Assembly: GCA_900550925.1 (NCBI GenBank)
Contig: URTU01000025.1
Span: 1 to 21,018 of the forward strand
Reading direction: 5' to 3'
Origin: an uncultured Alistipes sp.
GTDB taxonomy: Bacteria > Bacteroidota > Bacteroidia > Bacteroidales > Rikenellaceae
Length of the DNA stretch: 21,018 nt
The notes under the pieces were generated by a model. The model saw only the letters and a program-made list of their open reading frames with translations, had not been told where the DNA came from and did no database searches. Position 1 is the first letter of the stretch; each line of letters opens with the position of its first letter. The translations under genes and the position numbers were made by a program. Shown here piece by piece: positions 14,190-21,018 of this stretch.

Positions 14190-15014
14190 TCATTGTCGGT
14201 GCGGCGGAAGACCGAAAAGCCTTTCGGCGTTGGCCGTGGTTGCCGAGGCAACATCTTCGAACGGAATGTCGAGCAGCGAGGCAACCTTTTCGCATATGAA
14301 CGGTATGTAGCTGCTTTCATTGCGTTTGCCGCGATAGGGGACCGGGGTCAGGTACGGGCAGTCGGTCTCCAGCAGTATGTCGTCGAGCGACATTTCGCGG
14401 ATTGTTTCGGCAACGGTGCTTTTGCGGTATGTGATGGTGCCGCCTATGCCGAACAGGAACTCGCCGCAGGCTTTCAGCCGCCGGTATGTGGCGGTATCCT
14501 CCGAAAAGGCGTGGAATACGCCGCGAAGTCGTTTGCCGGCCAGGCGGGCTGTTTTGCTTTCGGTTTCGATGATTGCGGTCATGTCGTCCCATGCCGCGCG
14601 GGTGTGGATGGCGACCGGCAGGTCGAGTTCCACGGCGATGCGGAGCTGTCGGATGAAGGCTTCGGTCTGTTGGGTTACGAAATCGTGGCTCCAGTAGTAG
14701 TCGAGGCCGATCTCGCCGACGGCGATGATGCGGATGCCGTCGGGAGGCGTGGTCAGATAGTGCTCCGTGACGGCGAGTTCGGCCGCCCAGTCGGGCCGGT
14801 CGTTGATCGATGTGGGGTGGAGTCCCATCATCGCATAACAGTTGTCGGGGTAGAGGCGGCACAGATCGAACATGCGTTTGTAGCTCTGCGAATCTATGGC
14901 CGGAAGCAGCATCCGGTCGACACCCGCCGTGACGGCCCGTTCGACAACCGAATCGCGGTCGTCGTCGAATTCCGGTTCGTAGATGTGCGAATGAGTGTCG
15001 ATAAGTCGTATCAT
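14190..15014 (-). CDS. tatD: TatD-family metal-dependent hydrolase/DNase
   Basis: A 274-residue TIM-barrel amidohydrolase-fold enzyme of the TatD/YcfH family, which contains Mg-dependent 3'-5' exonucleases linked to DNA repair and oxidative-damage clean-up. The metal ligands are visible in order: DTHSH (His8, His10), GEIGLDYYW (Glu101), AIHTR (His137), VFHAFSED (His168; the common form is FHCFSG) and ETDCPYLTP (Asp218). Family length is normal. The start is ATG 15014, two bases after the dprA stop (TGACCATG), so translation is likely coupled. The TTG six bases upstream is a weaker choice. Confidence 0.92.
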   Translation of the reverse strand: MIRLIDTHSHIYEPEFDDDRDSVVERAVTAGVDRMLLPAIDSQSYKRMFDLCRLYPDNCYAMMGLHPTSINDRPDWAAELAVTEHYLTTPPDGIRIIAVGEIGLDYYWSHDFVTQQTEAFIRQLRIAVELDLPVAIHTRAAWDDMTAIIETESKTARLAGKRLRGVFHAFSEDTATYRRLKACGEFLFGIGGTITYRKSTVAETIREMSLDDILLETDCPYLTPVPYRGKRNESSYIPFICEKVASLLDIPFEDVASATTANAERLFGLPPHRQ

Positions 15015-15016
15015 GG

Positions 15017-16189
15017 TCAACGTGATTTTGTATATATTCCGCCCGGCAACTGCTTTATGGCGCCGGAGAGTTCGAGATTCAGCAGCAGGGACATGATGGC
15101 GCCCGTCGGAAGCCGTACGGCACTCTGCAGCTCTTCGACCGATACGGTCCCCTCCTGCGGGAAGGCTTCCAAAAGCCTCTTCTCATCCGGATCCGTAATC
15201 TCCGGCTCCTGGAAGTGCAGGCCCGTACTGCCGTGTTGCCCGCCCGGATTACTCGATATGTCCCACATCATCTCGCGGACGATGTCTTCGGCCGAAAGTA
15301 TCAGTTGTGCCTTATGGTTTCGGATGAGCAGGTTCGTTCCGGTGGACATCCTGTCGGTAGCCCGCCCCGGAACGGCCATTACCGTGCGGTTGTACCCGTC
15401 GGCCATGGCAGCCGTATGCAATGAGCCTCCGGCCGCATCCGACTCCACGATCACCGTGCCAGCACTCAGTGCCGCGATGATTCGGTTCCGCGGAAGGTAA
15501 TACCGGCCGTTCTGTTTGGATTGCGAGTTGAGTTCGGTGACTATCGCACCTCCACTATCGATCATCTCACGGGCGAACCGGGTGTGCTGTGCCGGCATGA
15601 TCTCGGGCAGGGCGTTGGCTAAGACACCCACCGATTTGAGACCGTGGCGAACCGCCGCCCGCTGGCAGTTGACATCCACACCGAAAGCCAGTCCGCTGAT
15701 TATTGTCAGCGAAGGCACCTGCTCGGCCAGCCCTGCCACCAGTTTTTCGCACATTGTCAGGCCGTATTGCGATATCCGCCGTGTTCCGACCATCGATAAT
15801 GTAGGCTGTACCAGAGCATTCACATTCCCCTGTACATATAAGATAGTTGGATAGTCATCGGTTTCGAGCAACAGCGACGGGTATTCGATGTCTGTGGATG
15901 CGATGGCGGTAATATTGTTCCGACGGCAATACTCCCATTCGCGTTCGGCAGCTCGGTGAGAGTCGCGGGCCATTATTTTTTTAGCAATATCCAGACGCAG
16001 CTGAGCCTGTTCTGTAAGTTCGGATAGAGAGGCCTTGAAAATTTTCATTGACGATCCGAATGTTCTGAGCAGATGCACGGCGCCACGGACACCGAGCCCG
16101 GGGATCATACTCAAAGCGATATCGTCGACAGAGGCCATATTGGAAGTATTAATAATTATGGGTACAACAGCCTTTACCGGTTTTTTCAT
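15017..16189 (-). CDS. dprA: DNA-processing protein DprA/Smf
   Basis: DprA binds incoming single-stranded DNA during natural transformation and loads RecA; it is kept widely even in species not known to be competent. The 390-residue protein has an N-terminal helix-hairpin-helix/SAM-like region (IPGLGVRGAVHLLRTFG), the Rossmann-like core (MVGTRRISQYG, SGLAFGVDVNCQRAA, LPRNRIIAALSAGTVIVESDAAGGSLHTA, VPGRATD) and a C-terminal winged helix (about 325-390, VSVEELQSAVRLPTGAIMSLLLNLELSGAI). ATG 16189 fits the predicted transcript start near 16208; an in-frame ATG at residue 18 closer to the conserved domain is an alternative. It heads the dprA-tatD-TIGR04076-ansA operon, divergent from tRNA-Cys. Confidence 0.93.
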   Translation of the reverse strand: MKKPVKAVVPIIINTSNMASVDDIALSMIPGLGVRGAVHLLRTFGSSMKIFKASLSELTEQAQLRLDIAKKIMARDSHRAAEREWEYCRRNNITAIASTDIEYPSLLLETDDYPTILYVQGNVNALVQPTLSMVGTRRISQYGLTMCEKLVAGLAEQVPSLTIISGLAFGVDVNCQRAAVRHGLKSVGVLANALPEIMPAQHTRFAREMIDSGGAIVTELNSQSKQNGRYYLPRNRIIAALSAGTVIVESDAAGGSLHTAAMADGYNRTVMAVPGRATDRMSTGTNLLIRNHKAQLILSAEDIVREMMWDISSNPGGQHGSTGLHFQEPEITDPDEKRLLEAFPQEGTVSVEELQSAVRLPTGAIMSLLLNLELSGAIKQLPGGIYTKSR

Positions 16190-16214
16190 AGTTGTCCACC
16201 CTATAAATCCAGTG

Positions 16215-16248
16215 TAAAGATAGAAAAAAACGGATAAAAAAAGGCAAA
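16215..16248 (-). promoter_or_regulatory. Candidate promoter of the dprA operon
   Basis: On the minus strand TATCTTTA (16222-16215) differs from TAnnTTTG only at the last base, with TTTG (16248-16245) 22 bases upstream. It predicts a leader of about 20 bases to ATG 16189. It lies immediately next to the opposing tRNA-Cys promoter. Confidence 0.5.
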
Positions 16249-16260
16249 GGGTCAGATAAG

Positions 16261-16291
16261 TTTGTAAATTGTGAAAAAATATCTATATTTG
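16261..16291 (+). promoter_or_regulatory. Promoter of the tRNA-Cys gene
   Basis: TTTG (16261-16264), a 19-base spacer and TATATTTG (16284-16291) form a near-ideal Bacteroidetes promoter. Transcription would start near 16298, about 15 bases before the mature tRNA. Confidence 0.8.
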
Positions 16292-16312
16292 CGATCTCGA
16301 AAATAGACGAAA

Positions 16313-16383
16313 GGTCTGATGGCCGAGTGGCTAGGCACAGCTCTGCAAAAGCTGCTACAGCGGTTCGAGTCCGCTTCAGACCT
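16313..16383 (+). tRNA. tRNA-Cys (anticodon GCA)
   Basis: A 71-base tRNA folds completely: acceptor GGTCTGA/TCAGACC, D-arm with GAGTGGCTAGGC, anticodon arm CAGCT-CTGCAAA-AGCTG with anticodon GCA, and T-arm GCGG-TTCGAGT-CCGC. The discriminator is T, as required for cysteine identity, and CCA is not encoded. It forms a single-gene transcription unit with its own promoter and terminator. Confidence 0.97.
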
Positions 16384-16388
16384 CACAG

Positions 16389-16428
16389 AAACCGCGTTGT
16401 AGATGTCTGCAACGCGGTTTTCGTTTTG
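16389..16428 (+). terminator. Terminator of the tRNA-Cys transcript
   Basis: A perfect 11-bp stem AAACCGCGTTG/CAACGCGGTTT (16389-16399 with 16410-16420) is followed by TCGTTTT, a few bases after the tRNA 3' end. It matches a standard intrinsic terminator. Confidence 0.88.
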
Positions 16429-16582
16429 GCGGCTTGGTGTATAAGCACAATATTTGCACAACGCACTATGTATTAATAGTCGCTATGTTTGCGTGTCGGG
16501 CGGTCGTAGTAGTGACAAGACGCACATGAACGGGTTCAGATTGCAGATGTCAATGATGACAATCGAATGCAAACTCTGACAT

Positions 16583-16603
16583 GGAGACTGGAGACTGGAG
16601 ACT
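16583..16603. repeat. Three tandem copies of GGAGACT
   Basis: A 7-base unit repeated exactly three times in the non-coding gap 16429-16715 between tRNA-Cys and the WG-repeat gene. The rest of that gap shows no credible ORF or paired promoter. Confidence 0.9.
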
Positions 16604-16620
16604 GACGACTTGAAGAAATA

Positions 16621-16663
16621 GCCGCATACACGATCTATCAAACTGACGGATCATGGATGCGGC
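16621..16663 (-). terminator. Weak hairpin downstream of the WG-repeat gene
   Basis: GCCGCAT/ATGCGGC (16621-16627 with 16657-16663) forms a 7-bp stem with a smaller GATC/GATC pairing inside. It lies about 50 bases after the WG-repeat gene's stop. The T-tract on the minus strand is short, so its use as a terminator is uncertain. Confidence 0.45.
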
Positions 16664-16715
16664 GTTTAATGTGTCCGGCTTGTAGAACCCATATCGGAGC
16701 TGGCCGGACGAACCT

Positions 16716-19247
16716 TTAGAATCGCTTGAAGATGTTCTCGTCGATATCTTCAGTCAGATCCCGCAGATTGAGCTCCCGAAGCACCTCATAATCCGAAGCG
16801 AATTCACGGTATTGTTTGCCCAGGGTCTCGACAATTCCCGATTCGGTCTTGAGGAATGATTCGGGCGGATACCAGAGGATATCGGTACGTTTCGGGGCCT
16901 TTTCCATGCGGATGCCGTTGAAGGTGTCGGCCGGAAGGGGCTTGGTATAGCCGTACATGAAAAGCGTCCTGAGCCGCTTGTGGAGCCGCGGATCGTCGCT
17001 CGAAACCCATCCGGACTGGGGCGAGAAGCACTCCATGCCTCCGAAGGTGAATGCGCCTGTGGATTCATCGATGTCGAGCATCTCGATGCGGTAGCTGTAG
17101 GAGGGAATTTCGATGTCACTCATTCCGTCGAACTGCACCATAAGGTTGGCCATCAGGGTGTTGAGGCTGTTCATCTGTGTGGCGTCGGTGGAGAGGATAG
17201 TCATGTTGCGCACGGAGAGCTGTCCGCCGTCGACGTTCAGATACTTTTTCCCGCTCACGGGGTCGGTCGTAATGCCTGTAACCTTGAAGGGCGTGTAGAA
17301 GCAGTTGTACGAGACGTTGCTCCCTTCGATCACCTTGCCGTCGCGTGTCAACTGGTTGTGGAGCGTCAGTTCGGGATCGAGCATGGGGGCAAGAACGCCG
17401 TAGGTCTTGTCACCGTAGGGTGACTGGTAGTTGCCGTCGGCATCGGTTTCGAGATAGAGCGGGAACTGCACCATCTGGTTGCCGGCCTCATCGAGCATGG
17501 TGACAGTGCCTTGGTAGGTGGAGGTGGACAATGGCTCGCGGGAATCTTCCCTGGAGAAGTAAACCGTGATTGTGCCGTCGTTTCGGACGACATATTTGGC
17601 CGGATGGCCGGTGTTCATGCCTGAACTCGAGGCTTCGACGCCCGAAATGAACCAGCCTTCGTTGGCTTTGGCCGAGATACGGACCGTATCGCCGAAGTGG
17701 TATGTCCCGGCGCCGGAGACCGTTCCGCCCTCCTGTGGGGATGCGATGACCTGTATGTCGTAAGTCGCCTTAACGAAGTCCTTCGGCCCATCAGGTATGG
17801 TATCTATTACGGGCGGTTCGGGGTCGGAGATGATCGGAGGTTCGGGATCCTCGGGCGGCAGCGGTGTGATCGGGGGATCGACCGGAAGAACCGGTTGGAA
17901 AGCCGTATAGGACTCCTTTCCGAAGATGATCTTCAGTTCGCCCTTGGGGTTCAGTATTCCGAGATAGGTGTCGCTCGAACCGTTGAGGGTGAACTTGGTC
18001 ACGGCCTTGGCGTAGCCGTCCTGTGAGAAGTCGAGAATCTTGTTCCCGTAGCTGTCGCCGGTACGCAGGATCAACTGCCCGTCGTCGGTGAAGACATACT
18101 TCTGGTCGAAGGTGGCTATGCCGAGGTCGTTGAAGGCGGCCTTCTCCACATTCAGGGAGATGTTCTCGAGGCCGATCTCGCGGATGACCTTGAAGCGGGT
18201 GTCGATGATGCTGATCGGGGCGTCGTGGCTGCCGTCGGTCTTTACGAATGCATGGCCGTTGTGGAAGGGGGTGCCTTCAGGATATTTGGCAAGTTCGGCA
18301 CCTGCCAGGTCGTAGTATTTGATATCGCTGTTGCTGCGGATGCTGAAGATGCCGTTGTCGATGTCGCTGACATCCTGTGCGTAATAGAGCGTCGGGGCAC
18401 TGGTGGGAATGTCGAGGACGGTTTTTCCCGTCTTGTCGATAAATACGGCCTTCTCTTTTCCTGTTTCATCCTTTACGATTGCCAGGGCGTAACCGTTGTG
18501 GAAGTCGCGCACCTCCTGGAACTTCGGCGTAATGACTATCTTTCCCGTATTGTCCAGATAACCCCACTTGCTGTCCTTGTAGCTGAAGAATGCACGGCGC
18601 TCCTCACGGAGGTATCTCATGCGGTCCTTGATGCCCATCGGGCCCCTCATGTTGTAGATATGGGTCAGATGCGGCAGGATCTTTTCGCCTTTGGTGTTGA
18701 TGTAGAATATCTGCTGTTTGCCGGTCGAGATCTCATAGACCATCGCCACGCCGTCGTAGAATTGCGTTACATCGTTCCATGTCACCGGCAGCTCGCGGAC
18801 CGAACCGTCGGCATAGATGATTGCATGCTGACTCTGCGGGTTGAGCTTGCGGGGATATTTTACCACTGCGGCGCCGTTGTCGAATCGCGGCCGGCCGCTG
18901 CTCGGCATCTCCCACATCGGCGGGAAGATGTAATCGCCGTCGACGGAATAGAAACTGAAATAGCTGGAGTAACCGTATTCGCGGTTGTATTCCATGATGG
19001 AGAATATGCCGTCGCTGACATCGGATACGGCTTGTTCATTTATGTCTTTGGAGAGGAATCTGGTTCCGGATGTCAGGTGTGGGAATGCGGTCAGTTCATT
19101 CGGGTTGACGGTGATCGGCTCGGCGGTTTGTACGGCGGCTTCCTGAGCCGGGCCGGATGAGCCGTTTGTCGTGCTTGTTCCCGCGTGTATGCTTGCAGGC
19201 ATGGCTGCAGCCAGCATGAGGGATAGTGTAATCAGAGATCTCTTCAT
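16716..19247 (-). CDS. Secreted WG-repeat protein with InlB-type B-repeat domain
   Basis: An 843-residue exported protein of unknown function. A Sec signal peptide (about 1-22, ending near SIHAG) is followed by a Ser/Thr/Gly-rich stretch and a long region (about 75-445) of diverged WG-type repeats; the clearest unit is KWGYLDNTGKIVITPKFQEVRDFHNG (about 227-252), next to others such as AVFIDKTGKTVLDI and GILNPKGELKIIF. A proline/acid-rich linker (about 455-488) joins it to a domain resembling the divergent InlB B-repeat (about 497-566: VIASPQEGGTVSGAGTYHFGDTV, then ANEGWFISG). The last 275 residues match nothing I recognise. No lipobox, LPxTG or type IX C-terminal domain is evident, so the final location (periplasm or surface) is open. 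WG repeats are thought to form beta-propeller-like binding surfaces. It stands alone between non-coding gaps. Confidence 0.85.
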   Translation of the reverse strand: MKRSLITLSLMLAAAMPASIHAGTSTTNGSSGPAQEAAVQTAEPITVNPNELTAFPHLTSGTRFLSKDINEQAVSDVSDGIFSIMEYNREYGYSSYFSFYSVDGDYIFPPMWEMPSSGRPRFDNGAAVVKYPRKLNPQSQHAIIYADGSVRELPVTWNDVTQFYDGVAMVYEISTGKQQIFYINTKGEKILPHLTHIYNMRGPMGIKDRMRYLREERRAFFSYKDSKWGYLDNTGKIVITPKFQEVRDFHNGYALAIVKDETGKEKAVFIDKTGKTVLDIPTSAPTLYYAQDVSDIDNGIFSIRSNSDIKYYDLAGAELAKYPEGTPFHNGHAFVKTDGSHDAPISIIDTRFKVIREIGLENISLNVEKAAFNDLGIATFDQKYVFTDDGQLILRTGDSYGNKILDFSQDGYAKAVTKFTLNGSSDTYLGILNPKGELKIIFGKESYTAFQPVLPVDPPITPLPPEDPEPPIISDPEPPVIDTIPDGPKDFVKATYDIQVIASPQEGGTVSGAGTYHFGDTVRISAKANEGWFISGVEASSSGMNTGHPAKYVVRNDGTITVYFSREDSREPLSTSTYQGTVTMLDEAGNQMVQFPLYLETDADGNYQSPYGDKTYGVLAPMLDPELTLHNQLTRDGKVIEGSNVSYNCFYTPFKVTGITTDPVSGKKYLNVDGGQLSVRNMTILSTDATQMNSLNTLMANLMVQFDGMSDIEIPSYSYRIEMLDIDESTGAFTFGGMECFSPQSGWVSSDDPRLHKRLRTLFMYGYTKPLPADTFNGIRMEKAPKRTDILWYPPESFLKTESGIVETLGKQYREFASDYEVLRELNLRDLTEDIDENIFKRF

Positions 19248-19394
19248 ATGTTTAAACGCTTTTGGGGTTATTGAGACGCTGTCGGAGATCTAAAATTACT
19301 TGAAGATAACCTGACGCAGGGATCATTACGTAAAAGTTCCGGTCAATGCGTCAAGCATGGATGTTTTTTGAGCGTAGGGGTGAGGGTGCATTGG

Positions 19395-19477
19395 CTCTTT
19401 TTCGGCAAATGATGCCTGGTGACCGGAAAAGAGAACTGCTTCAGAGTGAGCGCAACATTGCGGCCTCTCTGAAGCAG
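19395..19477 (-). terminator. Tandem hairpins ending the right-hand gene cluster
   Basis: CTGCTTCAGAG/CTCTGAAGCAG (19436-19446 with 19467-19477) is a perfect 11-bp stem with an inner CGCAA/TTGCG pairing. A second stem, CTCTTTTTCGG/CCGGAAAAGAG (19395-19405 with 19423-19433, one mismatch), follows it on the minus strand. The first is followed on that strand by TTCTCTTTT, fitting termination of the gene ending at 19553. The rest of 19248-19552 shows no gene. Confidence 0.65.
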
Positions 19478-19552
19478 TCAATTCCGGTAATTGATTCGGT
19501 GCAGGTCAGCGGACAGTGGCCGGTGGATATCACACAAGAAGAACCGCCAGTA

Positions 19553-20083
19553 TCAAGGAAGTATATCGGGAATCAAACTGTCACCTTGAACACCCCATCT
19601 ATCTATCATGATAACTGTATGTTTGGGAAGTTTTTTTAGGTTATGCAATGGCACATACACGAGTTTTGAGGAGTCATACAAATTGGCCCCACAACGGTTT
19701 CTCTCGTAAATGGCGACAGGCAATGAGTCTATCGACAACAATCCACGGTATATCGCTTCGCCGGCATTGAACCAATCATCTGGTTGCTCTCTAAATGCAG
19801 AAAGATATACAACCGTATCCTGCTCTTTGCGACCTCCATACCAAAAAACGGTGTCTTGCTTATCGGTAAAATATATCTCAAATATTGGCATAGTACATAT
19901 ATACGCTACATAATTACTTGAGATTTCTTTTATGGCTTCACAAATATCAGGATGCAGGATAAACGAAGCCTGCTGCACGTTTTGCAGGGAATCTTCATCT
20001 GCAATCACTGATTGGTTGCAGCCGTTGTGCCTGCACGCAACAAATAAAAGCGATAAGAACGCTGCTATACAAATCCTTTTCAT
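19553..20083 (-). CDS. Hypothetical lipoprotein in an AT-rich cluster
   Basis: Not recognised. With ATG 20083 the product is 176 residues; an ATG four codons upstream (20095) is also possible. The N-terminus MKRICIAAFLSLLFVACRHNGC has a basic start, a hydrophobic core and a FVAC lipobox-like site with cysteine 17, so export and lipidation are likely. The mature part is a mixed alpha/beta polypeptide without known motifs; it includes a tyrosine/aspartate-rich centre (FEIYFTDKQDTVFWYGG) and a C-terminal VIMIDRWGVQGDSLIPDILP. It follows a gene of similar composition on the same strand and is ended by hairpins. Base composition is clearly more AT-rich than the genes to its left, which suggests separate ancestry. 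Confidence 0.65.
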   Translation of the reverse strand: MKRICIAAFLSLLFVACRHNGCNQSVIADEDSLQNVQQASFILHPDICEAIKEISSNYVAYICTMPIFEIYFTDKQDTVFWYGGRKEQDTVVYLSAFREQPDDWFNAGEAIYRGLLSIDSLPVAIYERNRCGANLYDSSKLVYVPLHNLKKLPKHTVIMIDRWGVQGDSLIPDILP

Positions 20084-20107
20084 ATTATTATGCATATAAG
20101 TCGTATT

Positions 20108-20177
20108 TTAAGCGGTCAGCTCATAGCGTATTGGTGCCGGGCGGTACATTGGAAGTCCGGCCTCATCGGTGACTGAC
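20108..20177 (-). other. Out-of-frame C-terminal remnant of the next gene
   Basis: After the TGA at 20163 the coding character continues in another frame: the last part reads VTDEAGLPMYRPAPIRYELTA and stops at TAA 20110-20108, close before the next gene. The frame change coincides with a tandem GTCAGTCA (20177-20170). Taking out one GTCA joins KWIF directly to VTDEAGLP, suggesting that this is the original C-terminus. Confidence 0.55.
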
Positions 20178-20804
20178 AAATATCCATTTGCCATTTTCGT
20201 ATCGGAATCTCCATATAACGGGGTCATAACAGAATACATCAATAATTTGAGCCTCGGGTTTAATCGTGAAGTATATAGAATCAACAGGGGTCTTATTTTC
20301 ATGTGTAGAATCAGGTATAGGTTCAAAGACAAAGTCATCCCTGAAAGGATTATAATATCCATTAGCAAGCACACTTATCTCTGCCTGTAAGAAATAATCG
20401 GATGTGCTCAAAAAACTATGCGGTGGATAATTGTACCCATCGAGGTGATATTGCAAATAACGCAGCAAATATTCTTCACGACTGAACGAACTGTCTGCCG
20501 GATTATAACAGGCCCGGAAGATCGAATCGGATACCACATAATCGTCACCACCAAGTTTAAATATCACCGGATTCGGGATAGTGATGGTATCGACGATGAA
20601 ATGATCCGAAATATTTCGCGGATAAGATGTCGACACATAACTCAGATAGTAATCAATATCCCACTTTTTCAACTCGTTACGGAATTCGGCGTAGGCCTTC
20701 CCTTCGAGACTTATTTCCTTAACGCAATACGACTCGGCTATAAAGAGCAAAACAAGGCCTACTGACAATAAGGACTTAAAAATCTTCCTCAATCGTGGTT
20801 TCAT
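20163..20804 (-). CDS. Hypothetical exported protein, probably truncated by a 4-bp duplication
   Basis: Not recognised. The product as it stands has 213 residues, with a hydrophobic N-terminal segment (about 9-27) that could be a signal peptide or membrane anchor and no proper lipobox. The rest is rich in aromatic and acidic residues (DIDYYLSYVSTSYPRN; SREEYLLRYLQYHLDGYNYPP) and ends in WRFRYENGKWIFVSHR. ATG 20804 overlaps the TGA of the upstream gene (TGATG), a coupling arrangement; the GTG one codon earlier is a less likely start. The final residues after KWIF appear to arise from a frameshift at GTCAGTCA; with one repeat unit removed the protein would continue for about 20 residues to 20108. 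It shares low G+C and strand with its neighbours. Confidence 0.65.
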   Translation of the reverse strand: MKPRLRKIFKSLLSVGLVLLFIAESYCVKEISLEGKAYAEFRNELKKWDIDYYLSYVSTSYPRNISDHFIVDTITIPNPVIFKLGGDDYVVSDSIFRACYNPADSSFSREEYLLRYLQYHLDGYNYPPHSFLSTSDYFLQAEISVLANGYYNPFRDDFVFEPIPDSTHENKTPVDSIYFTIKPEAQIIDVFCYDPVIWRFRYENGKWIFVSHR

Positions 20805-21016
20805 CACATATTTTCTAATACATCCAAATAGCTCGTTGCTTGTCGACGCAACTCCCCAAAATCAAAGATCGGAGCCGCATGCAGATAAAACTCTTTATAG
20901 TATATCACGCTGTAACCAAAGTCAGTATACCCTCCAGGGTCTTCATACCTGACAAAATAAGCATTCGCTCTCCGTAACGTCAATAAAAACTGGCGGGGTT
21001 CCGGCCTGAATCTCAT
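20804..21016 (-). CDS. Hypothetical protein, possibly cut by the window edge
   Basis: Not recognised. Seventy residues are visible, beginning at an ATG at 21016 only two bases from the window edge, so this may be a true start or an internal methionine of a longer protein. The sequence is rich in Arg, Tyr and Phe (RPEPRQFLLTLRRANAYFVRYEDPGGYTDFG) with no signal peptide or membrane helix. The bases TG precede the ATG, which would allow another TGATG overlap with an upstream gene. The stop overlaps the next gene's start, so the two are probably co-translated. Confidence 0.55.
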   Translation of the reverse strand: MRFRPEPRQFLLTLRRANAYFVRYEDPGGYTDFGYSVIYYKEFYLHAAPIFDFGELRRQATSYLDVLENM

Positions 21017-21018
21017 CA

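Noticed and set aside
16484..16491. TATGTTTG promoter box on the plus strand between tRNA-Cys and the WG-repeat gene
   Set aside because: The nearest TTTG is 27 bases upstream rather than 19-21, and nothing on that strand follows.
18225..19160. A 311-codon plus-strand frame opposite the WG-repeat gene
   Set aside because: Composition is that of a reversed coding strand (V, D, E and G-rich), with no motif. The minus-strand protein has a signal peptide and WG repeats.

Overview
The window reads as a chromosomal segment of a Bacteroidota bacterium, most likely a Bacteroidales member of the Alistipes/Rikenellaceae type. This rests on several Bacteroidetes-type promoters (TAnnTTTG at -7, TTG/TTTG about 19-22 bases upstream), few Shine-Dalgarno sites, G+C-rich coding DNA, the long Bacteroidetes form of PurM, an SDR-type threonine dehydrogenase and an exbB/exbD/exbD energy-transduction operon. 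Genus is an inference from gene content, not a computed match. Almost everything is housekeeping. I see no CRISPR array, insertion sequence, phage or restriction cluster.

Left part (1-5.4 kb): the 3' end of ruvB; purM with its own promoter; a shared terminator facing a META-domain (HslJ-like) lipoprotein gene; overlapping divergent promoters serving that gene and ridA; a DJ-1/PfpI gene converging on ridA; a roughly 560-base stretch with divergent promoters, a rod-like RNA hairpin and a possible 63-residue ORF; then an SDR-type L-threonine 3-dehydrogenase gene.

Middle (5.4-12.5 kb, all minus strand): thrS followed by infC. The infC reading frame has no usual start codon upstream of an internal ATG, but has AUA eight bases after a perfect AGGAGG, giving a 204-residue IF-3. 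The ribosomal protein genes rpmI and rplT, normally next to infC, are absent. Upstream lie pdxA and the proton-channel operon exbB - small membrane protein - exbD - exbD, which energises TonB-dependent outer-membrane uptake.

Right-middle (12.5-16.4 kb): tRNA-Ser(GGA), and a tightly spaced minus-strand operon dprA-tatD-TIGR04076 gene-ansA. tRNA-Cys(GCA) runs divergently from dprA with its own near-ideal promoter and a terminator.

Right end (16.4-21 kb): a large secreted WG-repeat protein with a proline-rich linker and an InlB-type B-repeat, then a visibly AT-richer cluster of three unrecognised genes. The middle one appears truncated by a 4-bp tandem duplication (GTCA)2; removing one copy restores a longer C-terminus ending 12 bases before the next possible start.

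The most noteworthy observations are the AUA-started infC, its separation from rpmI/rplT, the GTCA-duplication frameshift, the promoter-hairpin-terminator unit near 3.6-4.1 kb, and six long G/C homopolymer tracts that all lie between genes.
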